DNA from: Hyphomicrobiales bacterium
GTDB lineage: Bacteria > Pseudomonadota > Alphaproteobacteria > Rhizobiales > Methyloligellaceae
Length of the DNA: 59,125 nucleotides
NCBI GenBank assembly: GCA_021775595.1
Contig: JAJFHN010000058.1
Coordinates: forward strand, 1 to 59,125
Direction of reading: 5' to 3'
Positions 44,339 through 54,627 of this stretch are shown here, piece by piece (position 1 is the first letter of the stretch; every line of letters starts with the position of its first letter). A model generated the notes under the pieces. The model was not told the origin of the DNA. It was given only the letters and a program-made list of their open reading frames with translations, and did not search any database. The position numbers and the translations under genes were made by a program.

Positions 44339-45337
44339 ATGGCCAAGGTTCGTCAAACTGACCAGAAGCTCGTTGAGCGGTTCGCGGAGATCGGCGCAAA
44401 GATCGGCAAGGTCCGCAAGGCTGCGGGGTCGGTGATTTTTGGGCAAGACCGCGTCGTCGAGTTATCGCTGATCACGCTGCTGTCTGGTGGACACGCGCTG
44501 CTGATCGGTGTGCCCGGGTTGGCCAAAACCAGTTTGGTCGAGACCCTGGGCGTGGTCATGGGCCTCGAAAACAAACGCATCCAATTCACGCCGGATTTGA
44601 TGCCGTCCGACATTGTTGGCTCAGAGGTCCTCGAGGAGGGCTCCTCCGGCAAGCGCTCTTTCCGGTTCATTGAGGGGCCGATCTTCACGCAGCTGCTGAT
44701 GGCCGATGAAATCAATCGGGCGAGTCCGAAAACTCAATCAGCTTTGCTGCAGGCGATGCAGGAACACCACGTCACGGTCGCCGGTGTGCGCCACGACGTC
44801 CCCAGGCCCTTCCATGTGCTCGCAACACAAAATCCGTTGGAGCAGGAAGGCACCTATCCCTTGCCCGAGGCCCAGCTCGACCGCTTCTTGCTGCAGATCG
44901 ACGTCGGCTATCCCGATGAAGCGGCGGAGCGGCGGATGTTGATCGCCACAACCGGTACAGATGAAAGAAAGCTTCAATCGGTTCTTACGGTCAAAGACCT
45001 GTTGCTGGCACAACGTATGGTGCGTGAGATCCCAGTCGGCGAAAAGGTTGTTGACGCAATCTTGGGCTTGGTGCGCTCGGCCCGCCCTGGAGCCGGGGCA
45101 AGCGAGACGATCGACAAGGAAGTCGCCTGGGGACCAGGTCCCCGCGCGAGCCAAGCGCTGATGCTTGGGGTGCGTGCGAAAGCGCTAATGGATGGCCGCT
45201 TTGCACCTTCGATCGATGACGTGATCGACTTGGCTGAGCCCGTGCTGAAGCACCGAATGGCGCTGACGTTTGCAGCGCGAGCGGAAGGACGCGGCATTTC
45301 GGAAGTGATCGACACGCTTAGCGGGCGCTTTGAGTAG
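44339..45337 (+). CDS. MoxR-type AAA+ ATPase
   Basis: A 332-residue MoxR-family ATPase, a chaperone-like protein that works with vWA-domain partners. Walker A is GVPGLAKT at 57-64; MADEINRASPKTQSALLQAM carries Walker B and following residues; ATQNPLEQEGTYPLPEAQLD has sensor 1 and the Arg finger region. The ATG at 44339 lies 81 bases from the divergent DUF1285 side. First gene of a four-gene operon with DUF58 and two large membrane proteins. Confidence 0.94.
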   Translation: MAKVRQTDQKLVERFAEIGAKIGKVRKAAGSVIFGQDRVVELSLITLLSGGHALLIGVPGLAKTSLVETLGVVMGLENKRIQFTPDLMPSDIVGSEVLEEGSSGKRSFRFIEGPIFTQLLMADEINRASPKTQSALLQAMQEHHVTVAGVRHDVPRPFHVLATQNPLEQEGTYPLPEAQLDRFLLQIDVGYPDEAAERRMLIATTGTDERKLQSVLTVKDLLLAQRMVREIPVGEKVVDAILGLVRSARPGAGASETIDKEVAWGPGPRASQALMLGVRAKALMDGRFAPSIDDVIDLAEPVLKHRMALTFAARAEGRGISEVIDTLSGRFE

Positions 45338-45368
45338 CACCAGCTCGGCGCTCGGTTCAAGAAAGCAA

Positions 45369-46316
45369 ATGAGCGCAACAATCGGCGAACTGGAGGCCCG
45401 CGCATCGGCGTTGGCGGCCAAATTTCCTGATCTCTTGGTCGAGGCCCAACACGTGGCCCAGACTGTGAGTCACGGAATTCATGGCCGCAGGCGCGCGGGC
45501 TCGGGCGAAACGTTTTGGCAGTTCCGACAGTTCGAGCAGAGCGACTCCGCAATGACGATCGATTGGCGTCGCTCAGCCGGCTCAGATCATCTGTTCGTGC
45601 GCGAGCGCGAGTGGGAGGCAGCCCACAGCATTTGGATCTGGCTCGATATGTCGCCCTCGATGCATTTCTGCTCACATCTTTGCGGTCACACAAAGCTCGA
45701 ACGGGCTATCGTGCTGACGCTGGCTATTGCAGATCTGTTGACGCGCGGTGGCGAGCGCGTCGGCTTGCTAGGGGGCAGGTTGTTGTCGGGTCGAGGCGCG
45801 GTACCGCGGTTGGCCGAAGCGATCGCGCAAAATCTGCAGTCCAATCGCTCAGCGCATAACATTCCACCCGATGTTGAAATCAGCCGTTTCAGTGAGTGCA
45901 TCTTGCTGAGCGATTTCCTGTCCGACGACACGGAACTCTCGATCCGGCTGGATAATTTGGCCGGCCAGGGCGTTCTGGGGCACTTGGTCCAAGTGCTGGA
46001 TCCGGCCGAAGAAACCCTGCCCTATGAAGGGCACACCGAATTCGTGGCCAGCGAAGGCGGAGACAAAGTTGTGACCGGCCGCGCCGAAACACTCAGGGCG
46101 CTCTATCAAGACCGCATGCAGAGCCACAGGCGGGCTTTGCAGTCCATGGCCCGCCGCCTGCAATGGTCGTTTTTGCTCCATCACAGCGACCGACCGCCCG
46201 AGCAGGCATTGCTTGCCCTGCACAACCGCATGGCAGGGTATGAGTCCGACTATCGATACCGCGCCTCCAGCCAGCCGCTTGCAATTCGAAGCAACGAAAG
46301 CGCCACGCGGCCATGA
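45369..46316 (+). CDS. DUF58 / vWA-like protein
   Basis: A 315-residue DUF58 protein, the usual MoxR partner. MTIDWRRSAGSDHLFVRERE is the family core, followed by WIWLDMSPSM, a MIDAS-like D-x-S-x-S-type vWA beginning. ATG 45369 is preferred to a start at 45330 that overlaps the ATPase. The stop overlaps the next ATG by 4 bases. Confidence 0.92.
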   Translation: MSATIGELEARASALAAKFPDLLVEAQHVAQTVSHGIHGRRRAGSGETFWQFRQFEQSDSAMTIDWRRSAGSDHLFVREREWEAAHSIWIWLDMSPSMHFCSHLCGHTKLERAIVLTLAIADLLTRGGERVGLLGGRLLSGRGAVPRLAEAIAQNLQSNRSAHNIPPDVEISRFSECILLSDFLSDDTELSIRLDNLAGQGVLGHLVQVLDPAEETLPYEGHTEFVASEGGDKVVTGRAETLRALYQDRMQSHRRALQSMARRLQWSFLLHHSDRPPEQALLALHNRMAGYESDYRYRASSQPLAIRSNESATRP

Positions 46317-49162
46317 TGACACTAGGATCCATTGGCTTTCTTGCGCCATGGCTGCTGGCCGGCCTGGTCGTTCTTCCGCTCATCTGGTGGTTGCTGCGCT
46401 TCATTCCACCCAAACCGCAGAGGATCGTGTTTCCGCCAACACGGCTTCTCAAAGGATTGCAAAACGACGATCAAACGCCAGAAAACAGTCCATGGTGGCT
46501 GACGGCATTGCGCGTCCTGCTGGCGGCCTTGATCATTTTGGCGCTGGCCCGTCCGATTCTCAATCCCGACAGAGAGGCATTGAGCGGGAGCGGTCCTGTC
46601 ATCATCGTCGTTGACAATGGCTGGGCCTCGGCCAGTCATTGGAACAAGAGGCAGGATTTTATCTCGACGCTCATCGGACGCGCCGAGCGCCAGAATCGTG
46701 AGATCATTATCGTGCCCAGCGCTGGCGATGGTGTGGTCGGTGCCAAAACCCTGACACCCGATCAGGCCAGAGAATTCGCCGCCAGCATGGCGCCCCTGCC
46801 CTTCCGTCCAAATCGCCAACGACTTGCGGCTAAGCTCGCCGAGATACTTGGAGAGCAAAAGAAAGCCGCTGTCATCTGGTTGTCGGACGGTCTTGATTAT
46901 GGTCACGCTACGGAGTTTGCCCGCGCTATGCGGTCGCTCGTTGGCGATGACGCGGGCGTGTCAATCGTCCAGCCCCAATCGGGCAGCCAAGCGCTCGGCC
47001 TATATTCAAGCATGTCAGACTCAGGTGTGTTGACGGCGCACATTCTGAGGGCCAAGGACGGCGGCGCGCGCGCTGGGCGTATTCGCGCCCTCACCTCGCG
47101 TGGTGAGCAGTTGGCGGAGGCCGCGTTCGAACTTGCTGCCGGAGAGCTTCACGGTCGCACCGAATTCGAAATTCCGCTCGAGATTCGAAACCAAGTGGCC
47201 CGCCTCGAAATTCAGAACGAGCGCTCTGCCGGAGCGGTTCACCTGCTGGACGCGCGCTCCCAATGGCGCAGGGTCGGAATCATATCGGGTGAGGCCCGCG
47301 AATTGGCGCAGCCGTTACTCTCGCCGCTCTATTATGTGGAGCGTGCGCTCACGCCCTATGCCGAGATCGTCTCGAGCCAAGATCGCAATGTGGTTCGAGC
47401 CGTCAATTCGACGCTCGAGCAAGATGTGTCCGTCTTGATTCTCGCCGACATCGGCAAGCTCGTCGCGGGGACGCTTGATGAGCTTGAGAAGTGGGTCGAG
47501 GATGGCGGAACCCTTGTCCGTTTCGCTGGCCAGCGCCTCGAGCAAGGCGGTGACAGACTGTTGCCACACGCCCTTCGGCGCGGCGGGCGCGCGCTCGGCG
47601 GGTCGTTGTCCTGGAGTTCGCCGCAAGCGCTTGCGCCGTTTGACACCGACAGTCCGTTCAGCGGACTTCAGCCGCCAAAAGACATTTTGGTGAAACGGCA
47701 GGTGCTTACCGATCCTGCACAAAATACGCAGAGCAGCATTTGGGCGCGCCTTGTCGATGGAACACCCCTGGTCAGCGCGGCCAAACGCGGCAAGGGCCGC
47801 ATTGTGCTGTTCCACATCACGGCAAATTCCGAGTGGTCGAATTTGCCGATGTCAGGTTTATTTGTGGAAATGCTGAGACGCTTGGTGGAGCGGTCGGCCG
47901 AAAGCAGCAAGCGGACCGATGGGGCCGGCGTCCCAATTGCGGCCACAGAGGGGATCGCGACCGATGGCCTGCTGACGCCACAGCTGGTCCTCAACGGTTT
48001 TGGTGACCTGGAAAGCCCGGCTGCAAACGTGGCTCCGCTAAAAGCGGCGACCGATGGCGCGGCAAGCATCGGACCCGATCATCCGCCCGGATATTACGGG
48101 CCTATCGACACCATGCGCGCGCTCAATTTGTTGGACGCCAAGTCCACCTTGTTATCTTTGGAAACCAATTCGCTTGGACTTGCAGCCAATCACTACGGTG
48201 CCGATCGTACAATTGAGCTCAAATACTGGCTTCTGGTGGCCGCGTTCGCCTTGTTGCTGGTGGACGCGGTGGCAATTTTGGCCTTGTCGATGGGCCTGAT
48301 GTCGTCTCGACCGGCGGCTGCATTGGCGCGCCTTGCAGCGCCCCTATTGGCGGCAAGCCTTGTATTTGCGCCAGATCCCGGCCAAGCGGCAGGCGCAAAG
48401 GATGCCGAAGATTTTGCCTTCCAGGCGGCATTGAAGACGAGACTTGCTTACGTGATCACCGGTGATGGCGAAATCGACAGAGTGAGCAAAGCCGGACTGT
48501 CGGGATTGAGCAAGGTGTTGGCGGCACGCACTGCTGTCGAGCCATCCGATCCGATGGGCGTCGATGTCAATCGCGATGAGCTTGCCTTCTTCCCCCTGCT
48601 TTACTGGCCGGTGCACGCCGACAGCAAATCACTACCGGATTCTACCCTCGCCAAGATCGACGCGTATATGAAGCAAGGCGGAATCATTCTTTTCGACACA
48701 CGCGATTTTCATCTCTCGCCCTCCTCTTCAGGTGACGTCGGGCAAGGGCCGGCAGCCAAGGCATTGGCGAGATTGGTCGGCACACTCGATATTCCGCCAC
48801 TCGCACCAGTTCACGAGTCGCACGTCCTCACCAAGTCCTTCTATTTGATGCGCGGATTTCCGGGACGATGGGACGGAAGCCCGCTCTGGGCGGAGGCAAC
48901 GGCGGACGAAAACAGCGCAGAGGGCGAGCGAGCCAGGAGATCTGACGGCGTCAGCTCGATCTTAATCACATCAAATGATTTCGCAGCCGCCTGGGCGCTC
49001 GATCAGCGAAATCAGCCTCTTTTCCCGGTCGTACCGGGGGGAGAGATGCAGCGGGAGATGGCGTTCCGATCAGGTGTGAATATCGTGATGTACGCACTGA
49101 CAGGAAACTACAAGGCCGATCAAGTACACGTTCCAGCCTTACTCGAAAGATTGGGGCAATAG
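46313..49162 (+). CDS. BatA N-terminal / DUF4159 large membrane protein
   Basis: A 949-residue protein. Two membrane helices at about 7-25 and 62-80 flank a BatA-type N-terminal stretch (PPKPQRIVFPPTRLL). A vWA-like region follows (VVDNGWASASHW; AVIWLSDGLDYG), then a glutamine-amidotransferase-like area around 330-520. Further helices lie near 640-690, and a DUF4159 C-terminal domain (LAYVITGDGEIDRVSKAGL, MKQGGIILFDTRDF) follows. Such proteins accompany MoxR/DUF58 in alphaproteobacteria; they are thought to act in envelope or stress functions. It overlaps DUF58 by 4 bases. Confidence 0.85.
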   Translation: MMTLGSIGFLAPWLLAGLVVLPLIWWLLRFIPPKPQRIVFPPTRLLKGLQNDDQTPENSPWWLTALRVLLAALIILALARPILNPDREALSGSGPVIIVVDNGWASASHWNKRQDFISTLIGRAERQNREIIIVPSAGDGVVGAKTLTPDQAREFAASMAPLPFRPNRQRLAAKLAEILGEQKKAAVIWLSDGLDYGHATEFARAMRSLVGDDAGVSIVQPQSGSQALGLYSSMSDSGVLTAHILRAKDGGARAGRIRALTSRGEQLAEAAFELAAGELHGRTEFEIPLEIRNQVARLEIQNERSAGAVHLLDARSQWRRVGIISGEARELAQPLLSPLYYVERALTPYAEIVSSQDRNVVRAVNSTLEQDVSVLILADIGKLVAGTLDELEKWVEDGGTLVRFAGQRLEQGGDRLLPHALRRGGRALGGSLSWSSPQALAPFDTDSPFSGLQPPKDILVKRQVLTDPAQNTQSSIWARLVDGTPLVSAAKRGKGRIVLFHITANSEWSNLPMSGLFVEMLRRLVERSAESSKRTDGAGVPIAATEGIATDGLLTPQLVLNGFGDLESPAANVAPLKAATDGAASIGPDHPPGYYGPIDTMRALNLLDAKSTLLSLETNSLGLAANHYGADRTIELKYWLLVAAFALLLVDAVAILALSMGLMSSRPAAALARLAAPLLAASLVFAPDPGQAAGAKDAEDFAFQAALKTRLAYVITGDGEIDRVSKAGLSGLSKVLAARTAVEPSDPMGVDVNRDELAFFPLLYWPVHADSKSLPDSTLAKIDAYMKQGGIILFDTRDFHLSPSSSGDVGQGPAAKALARLVGTLDIPPLAPVHESHVLTKSFYLMRGFPGRWDGSPLWAEATADENSAEGERARRSDGVSSILITSNDFAAAWALDQRNQPLFPVVPGGEMQREMAFRSGVNIVMYALTGNYKADQVHVPALLERLGQ

Positions 49163-49168
49163 GCCGAC

Positions 49169-51256
49169 ATGAGCTGGACGCTGGTATTCAACCCCCTTCT
49201 GCCGACCACCGCCATGCTTGGACTTGGCGTCGCGGCCGTTGTTCTTGGCGGGCTGTTGTTGTGGCGCCATCCTCGCGGCGCGCTGTTGCGCCTGGCCGCC
49301 TTCGCCCTGCTGTTTTTCGCGTTGTTTAACCCAAGTCTTCACCAGATAGAACGCGAGTCATTGAATGACATCGTCGTTGTGATCACCGACAGAAGCGCCA
49401 GCCAACGTTTGGCCGGACGCGCCGCGCTGAGCGATGAGGCGGAGACCCAGCTTGATCGGCAACTGGCCGAATTGAGCGGCATAGAAGTTCGCAAGATCAC
49501 GTCACCGCTCTCGAGCGATGCGCGCTCCAGAGAGGGCACCTTGTTGTTTAAGGATCTCGCGCAAACACTTTCGGAAATTCCGCCAGACCGGCTGGCGGGT
49601 GTGATCGCGATCAGCGATGGTCAAATTCACGATGTGCCCAAAAACGCCGACGACCTCGGTCTGAATGCGCCGCTGCACGTCTTTGTCAGCGGAAGTCCAG
49701 ATGAATTCGACCGGCGCATCGAACTGTTGCGCGTTCCGCGTTTTGGATTAGTGGGTTCGCAACAATCTGCTCGTATCAGGATATTGGACAGCCGGGCCGA
49801 CAAGACCGGCGGACCGGTTAATCTTCAAATTCTGCGCGAGGGCGAGGAGAGCCAGACGCGTAGGGTCATGGTCGGCCAAGAAATCGATGTGCCCATACAA
49901 TTCAACCATGCTGGCGTAAACATCGTCGAATTGCAGGTCGAAGAAGCAGACGGAGAACTCACAACCGCCAATAATAAATCGGTGCTGTCTGCCGAAGGAG
50001 TGCGCGAAAATCTTCGGGTGTTGCTCGTTTCCGGTGAACCACATGCCGGAGAGCGGGTATGGCGAAATTTGCTAAAATCCGATGCCGCTGTGGATCTTGT
50101 GCATTTTACAATTTTGCGCCCGCCCGAGAAACAAGATGGCACGCCAATCAACCAGCTATCGCTTATCGCGTTTCCGACGCGCGAACTGTTTTCGGAAAAG
50201 CTGGAAGACTTCGATCTCATCATTTTCGACCGCTATCACCGCCGCGGGGTTCTGCCCCTGCTCTATCTCGACAACGTTGCGCGCTATGTCGAGCAGGGCG
50301 GCGCCGTGCTCGTTGCCTCCGGCGAACACTTTGCCAAGCCGACTAGCCTGCATCGCACGCCGCTGTCCTACATCATACCGGCAACGCCTACCGGACGGAT
50401 CATCGAACAGGGCTTTCGACCGAAAATAACAAAGACGGGTGGCCGCCATCCGGTCACGCGAAGCCTGGCAAACGCCGAAAATGGCAACCCGCCTTGGGGG
50501 CGTTGGTTCAGAATGATCGAGACCAGTGATGTGCGGGGGAGTGTCGTGATGGAAGGACCGGGGCAAGCGCCGCTGCTGGTGCTCAACCGGGAAGGCGAAG
50601 GTCGCGTGGCGTTGTTGCTGTCTGATCAAGCGTGGTTGTGGTCGCGCGGCTTCGATGGCGGCGGACCGCACACAGATCTGTTGCGGCGGCTTGCGCATTG
50701 GCTGATGAAAGAGCCGGATCTGGAGGAAGATGTGTTGGTTGCGCGGGCGCGCGAGGACCAACTCGTCGTCGAGCGTCGCTCAATGGACGACGAGATTGCG
50801 CCGATCGAGTTGACGGCGCCAGACGGCAATGTTTCAACACTTGAGCTCGAGCAATCAAGCCCTGGCGTCTGGCGCAAGACAATTGTCGCGGACGAACATG
50901 GCGTCTACCGCTTGAAGTCGGGCAAACTCGGCGCCGTTGCCCATGTCGGCAAGCCAAACGCTAGAGAGTTTGCCGATTTGGCTGCAACGACCGATCGTCT
51001 CAAGCCTGTGCTGGAGGCAACCGGGGGGGGAAGTTATTGGATTCGAGAACAGACCGAAGCAGGTGGCTTGAAGCTGCCGCGCCTTACCCAGCTGCGCACG
51101 GGACGCGTTATGCACGGCGCCGATTGGATGGGACTAAGGCGCCGCGATGCAGCATCGATACGAGGTATCCGACTGTTTCCCGTGTTTGCAGGCTTTGGCA
51201 TGCTTGCGATTATGTTGGGGCTGCTTGCCGCCACGTGGTACCGCGAAGGCCGCTAG
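49169..51256 (+). CDS. Large membrane protein of the MoxR operon
   Basis: A 695-residue protein with two or three helices near the N-terminus (TAMLGLGVAAVVLGGLLLW, LLRLAAFALLFFALF), a vWA-like section (VVVITDRSASQ; GVIAISDGQIHDV), a class I amidotransferase-like domain in the middle (DLIIFDRYHRRGVLPLLYL), and a final helix near 670-692. It is the fourth gene of the operon, 6 bases after the DUF4159 gene. It is convergent with the GNAT gene, overlapping by 4 bases. Confidence 0.8.
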   Translation: MSWTLVFNPLLPTTAMLGLGVAAVVLGGLLLWRHPRGALLRLAAFALLFFALFNPSLHQIERESLNDIVVVITDRSASQRLAGRAALSDEAETQLDRQLAELSGIEVRKITSPLSSDARSREGTLLFKDLAQTLSEIPPDRLAGVIAISDGQIHDVPKNADDLGLNAPLHVFVSGSPDEFDRRIELLRVPRFGLVGSQQSARIRILDSRADKTGGPVNLQILREGEESQTRRVMVGQEIDVPIQFNHAGVNIVELQVEEADGELTTANNKSVLSAEGVRENLRVLLVSGEPHAGERVWRNLLKSDAAVDLVHFTILRPPEKQDGTPINQLSLIAFPTRELFSEKLEDFDLIIFDRYHRRGVLPLLYLDNVARYVEQGGAVLVASGEHFAKPTSLHRTPLSYIIPATPTGRIIEQGFRPKITKTGGRHPVTRSLANAENGNPPWGRWFRMIETSDVRGSVVMEGPGQAPLLVLNREGEGRVALLLSDQAWLWSRGFDGGGPHTDLLRRLAHWLMKEPDLEEDVLVARAREDQLVVERRSMDDEIAPIELTAPDGNVSTLELEQSSPGVWRKTIVADEHGVYRLKSGKLGAVAHVGKPNAREFADLAATTDRLKPVLEATGGGSYWIREQTEAGGLKLPRLTQLRTGRVMHGADWMGLRRRDAASIRGIRLFPVFAGFGMLAIMLGLLAATWYREGR

Positions 51257-51765
51257 TCGGCACACCTCACATCGCCCACATAATCGGCCAACGCGCCAGG
51301 CACCAGCTCTTTGACAAGAATGCGCGCGGGATCGACAGGCCCCGGCAAACTAATCTGGCCAACGGGCGAAACGGCGAAGCCGAAACGCTCATAATATGCG
51401 AGATCGCCGACAAGCAGGACGAGCCTGTGGCCGGCGCTCTCCGCACGCTTTAGTCCCTCTTCAATCAAGCTTCGACCGCACCCCTGTCCAGCTTGATTCG
51501 GCTCGATTGCGAGCGGCCCCAGCAGCAAAGCGCCTGTTTCTTGGCCAATTGCAACAACCGAAAAGCGCAATGATCCCACGAGCTCTTTGCCAGACCAAGC
51601 GCAGAGCCTTAAGTCAGCGGGTGTGGATGTTGCCCCGGTTCCCTCACGCACGCGATAGGCCGAGCGGGCAAAGCGTCCTGGACCAAAAGCACGCGCTGAA
51701 AGTCGCGCGGTGGCGGCCGCATCTTGTGGCCGCTCCCGGCTTATAACGATTTCCGATTGCGACAT
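51253..51765 (-). CDS. GNAT family N-acetyltransferase
   Basis: A 170-residue acetyltransferase. The acetyl-CoA loop is in GPLAIEPNQAGQGCGRSLIE, and VGDLAYYERFGF is typical of the YhbS-like group. Substrate unknown. ATG 51765. Its stop overlaps the end of the convergent MoxR operon gene by 4 bases. Confidence 0.85.
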   Translation of the reverse strand: MSQSEIVISRERPQDAAATARLSARAFGPGRFARSAYRVREGTGATSTPADLRLCAWSGKELVGSLRFSVVAIGQETGALLLGPLAIEPNQAGQGCGRSLIEEGLKRAESAGHRLVLLVGDLAYYERFGFAVSPVGQISLPGPVDPARILVKELVPGALADYVGDVRCAD

Positions 51766-52015
51766 GGCATGTCTCGACTTGGGTCCAGTCAGAGCACCCT
51801 AGCGTCTTCTGTGCGATGAACCAGGCCGGGCGGTCCCACACATCACAAGCCGTTCGACGGGGCGCGCTGCCTTAACATGGCTCCATATGGCTGGTCCAGC
51901 ACAAGCCATCCTTTCTGATCGCCATATTGTCGTCTAACTTGGGCGACGATTTCTTAAGGGTCGTCGAGCATGCTTGGGCTCAATCGAATCGCGCAGCGTC
52001 GGCAAGGAGAAATTT

Positions 52016-52624
52016 ATGGCCGATATAGCAAATGTTTTGGTGCTCTATCACAGCTCCTACGGGCACGTCGAAACCCTCGCCTACGCGATGGTGACTGGCG
52101 CTCGCGCTGTTGAGGGAACCGAGGTCGTCGTACGCCGCATCCCTGAGCTCATTCCAGATGAGACGATGCAGGCCGCTGGTATGAAGGTCGAGCAACCCGC
52201 TCCTTTCGCCGATCCGGCCGAGCTCGCCAATTATGACGCGATCATTTTTGGCACGCCCACACGCTTTGGCAATATGTCGTCTCAGATGCGAAATTTCCTG
52301 GATCAGACCGGCGCTTTGTGGGCGCAAGGTGCTTTGATCGGGAAGATCGGCAGCGTCTTCACCTCAACCGGAACAGGCGGTGGCAACGAATCCACGATCC
52401 TGTCGTTCCACACGACATTGCTGCATCACGGAATGATAATCGTCGGCCTGCCCTATTCGGCGCCTGATCTGGCAGACATCAGTGAGGTGCGCGGCGGATC
52501 TCCTTATGGTGCCTCAACCATCGCGGCGCCCGATGGCTCGCGCCAACCCTCCCAAAAGGAACTTAATCTGGCGAGCTTTCAAGGTCACCACGTCGCGCGT
52601 ATCACTAAGCAGTATGTCAGCTGA
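52016..52624 (+). CDS. wrbA: NAD(P)H:quinone oxidoreductase WrbA
   Basis: A 202-residue flavodoxin-like quinone reductase. Seen are [16 protein letters not shown] (FMN phosphate loop), [20 protein letters not shown], and [20 protein letters not shown]. The ATG at 52016 has AAGGAGA eight bases upstream; a start at 51974 is less likely. It could protect against quinones arising from aromatic oxidation, but it lies far from the box genes. Confidence 0.94.
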   Translation: MADIANVLVLYHSSYGHVETLAYAMVTGARAVEGTEVVVRRIPELIPDETMQAAGMKVEQPAPFADPAELANYDAIIFGTPTRFGNMSSQMRNFLDQTGALWAQGALIGKIGSVFTSTGTGGGNESTILSFHTTLLHHGMIIVGLPYSAPDLADISEVRGGSPYGASTIAAPDGSRQPSQKELNLASFQGHHVARITKQYVS

Positions 52625-52658
52625 CATCAGCGGCCGTCCGGATTAGCGTCCGTTTGTC

Positions 52659-53120
52659 TCACCAGAATTGAGCAACCGATCGGCCTTCGAAGATTTCGGC
52701 GAGGCGTCGCCTGGTCGCTGAATCGATCTGGGCGGGCAGATCGGTCAAATTATAGAATTCGCATTCAGCAATTTCTGCCGTTGGCTTGGGAACAGTCGGG
52801 CGACGCCAGTTCCGTACGATAAAAACTGCGATATGATCGCCGGGAAACTTCGTAAAATTTGCGAAGACGCCATGAAACTCCGTCGAGCCTTCTATTTCTA
52901 CGCCGGTTTCCTCTGCCAATTCTCGCTCCAGCGCTTGTTCGAGTGTCTCATTCCACTCGACACCCCCGCCCGGAAAACACCAGCCCGGCCGATAGCCATG
53001 GCGAACCAGCAAAACACGCTCGTCGGCATCGATTACGACGCCTTGTGCACCGAGAGTCATACCGCGCGTCAGGCGCCAATAGGGCTGTAGTAATTTCAAC
53101 ACGAAGCGGCTCGACGTCAT
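52659..53120 (-). CDS. NUDIX hydrolase
   Basis: A 153-residue NUDIX protein with the box GGGVEWNETLEQALERELAE followed by ETGVEI. The N-terminal TLGAQGVVIDADERVLLVRH gives the first strands. Substrate not inferable. It converges on wrbA and is divergent from the phosphoesterase, 48 bases away. Confidence 0.88.
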   Translation of the reverse strand: MTSSRFVLKLLQPYWRLTRGMTLGAQGVVIDADERVLLVRHGYRPGWCFPGGGVEWNETLEQALERELAEETGVEIEGSTEFHGVFANFTKFPGDHIAVFIVRNWRRPTVPKPTAEIAECEFYNLTDLPAQIDSATRRRLAEIFEGRSVAQFW

Positions 53121-53168
53121 ACGCTGCTCCCTTGCATTCGGCCAACGTGTTGTATAGCCCCTGCCCTA

Positions 53169-54080
53169 ATGTTCAAGCTCGCGCACCTTACCGATCCTCA
53201 CCTCGGCCCCTTGCCAGCGGTCAAATTGAGCGACCTCGCGGGCAAACGCGCTTTTGGCTATCTCAATTGGATTACAGGCCGAAACCGAATTCACCTGCCC
53301 GAAGTTCTCAAGCGCCTGATGGACGACGTCAAACGTCAGAAAAGCGACCACATCGCGATCACCGGCGATCTCGTCAATATTGCCCTAGCCGCTGAATTTG
53401 CGCAGGCGACCCGTTGGTTATCAGGCGTTGGTACGTCTTCACGCGTGACGCTGGTTCCTGGTAATCACGACGCCTATGTCGCCATGCCCAAGAATGAAGG
53501 CATTGCGGAATGGGCACCCTACATGCGTTCCAATCCCTCCGGCGCCAAATTTGAAACCGACGATGCAGCGGGATTTCCGTTTGTACGCAGGTTTGGCGAC
53601 GTCGCGTTGATCGGTCTCTCAAGCGGGGTACCAACTTGGCCATTGATGGCCTCGGGCAAGCTCGGCCAAACTCAACTCCAGGCATTGCCGGACATACTCG
53701 ATGGGCTCGCAAGCGCGGATATTTTTCGGATCGTGCTTATCCATCATCCACCCCTGCCAGGGCAAACTGGGTGGCGGCGTGCCTTGAGTGACGCCGACGA
53801 ACTCGCCGACGTACTGCGGCGCCATGGTGCTGAGCTCGTACTGTATGGACACAATCACAGACAATCAGTCGACATGTTTGAAAGCGTTAGTGGTCCAGTG
53901 CCAGTGGTAGGCGCGCCATCAGCCTCCAGCGGCAGCAGAACTCCCTGGCCACTGGCGCGCTACAATTGCTTCAGCATTTCTCGGCGAGGTAAGCGCTGGA
54001 ACTGCCAAATGGTGGGGCGCGGCTTGACGGCGCCCGACGGCAAAGTCGAGAAGATCGAGCACATATGGCTCAAGGCGTGA
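53169..54080 (+). CDS. Calcineurin-like metallophosphoesterase
   Basis: A 303-residue metallophosphoesterase. The metal-ligand motifs appear in order: LTDPHLG (D-x-H), GDLVN, GNHDAY, IHHPPL, and YGHNH. The group covers 3',5'-cyclic-AMP phosphodiesterases and lipid/nucleotide hydrolases; no choice is possible. The stop overlaps the convergent small gene by 11 bases. Confidence 0.9.
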   Translation: MFKLAHLTDPHLGPLPAVKLSDLAGKRAFGYLNWITGRNRIHLPEVLKRLMDDVKRQKSDHIAITGDLVNIALAAEFAQATRWLSGVGTSSRVTLVPGNHDAYVAMPKNEGIAEWAPYMRSNPSGAKFETDDAAGFPFVRRFGDVALIGLSSGVPTWPLMASGKLGQTQLQALPDILDGLASADIFRIVLIHHPPLPGQTGWRRALSDADELADVLRRHGAELVLYGHNHRQSVDMFESVSGPVPVVGAPSASSGSRTPWPLARYNCFSISRRGKRWNCQMVGRGLTAPDGKVEKIEHIWLKA

Positions 54081-54627
54081 TCAGATAGGCGAGCGCCAGC
54101 AGGCAGAACGCGCCGGTCAGGAGCCCGATCGCAAAGGCCCAAATGACGACGCCAATATTCCGTTTCGTCTGTGAAGCGTTTGGCGGACTTGGCGTCTGGC
54201 GCTCAGCGAGGCCTTGAATCTGCCGCTCGCGGGCGACTATCTGTCCCGCGACATAATTGAGAATATGGGCCTTCATCTCGGCCACATCCTCGGACTCGGC
54301 GAGAACTCTTCGGCCTGCGCCGCCATTCCAGATAAACCGGTATGTTCGGGCCGTTGCATCCATCGCGACATAGGCCATCATGTCGACCCACAGCCTGGCC
54401 GGTTCACTCGGCGACAACAGCAATGCGAAGCGATCATCGGCCTCAGGGATATCGTCAAATGCATCCCCCAAATTGGCTTCGAGTATTTCTAGACGCGCCA
54501 ATTCTGAGCCGCGCCGGTCCGTGGCGCGCTCGATGTTCTCGGCTTCCTTCAGCCGCTCTTCCAGAATAGCCTCACGCAAAGAGCGGCTTGGCGCCAGCTC
54601 AGCGTGATTTTTCTCCCGAGTATCCAT
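54070..54627 (-). CDS. Hypothetical protein with C-terminal membrane anchor
   Basis: A 185-residue product with an acidic, helical N-terminal half (LREAILEERLKEAENIERAT) and one C-terminal hydrophobic helix (about 159-182). ARLWVDMMAYVAMDATARTYRF in the middle is notable. No family recognised. It overlaps the end of the phosphoesterase and lies 158 bases downstream of the other membrane protein on its strand. Confidence 0.6.
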   Translation of the reverse strand: MDTREKNHAELAPSRSLREAILEERLKEAENIERATDRRGSELARLEILEANLGDAFDDIPEADDRFALLLSPSEPARLWVDMMAYVAMDATARTYRFIWNGGAGRRVLAESEDVAEMKAHILNYVAGQIVARERQIQGLAERQTPSPPNASQTKRNIGVVIWAFAIGLLTGAFCLLALAYLITP

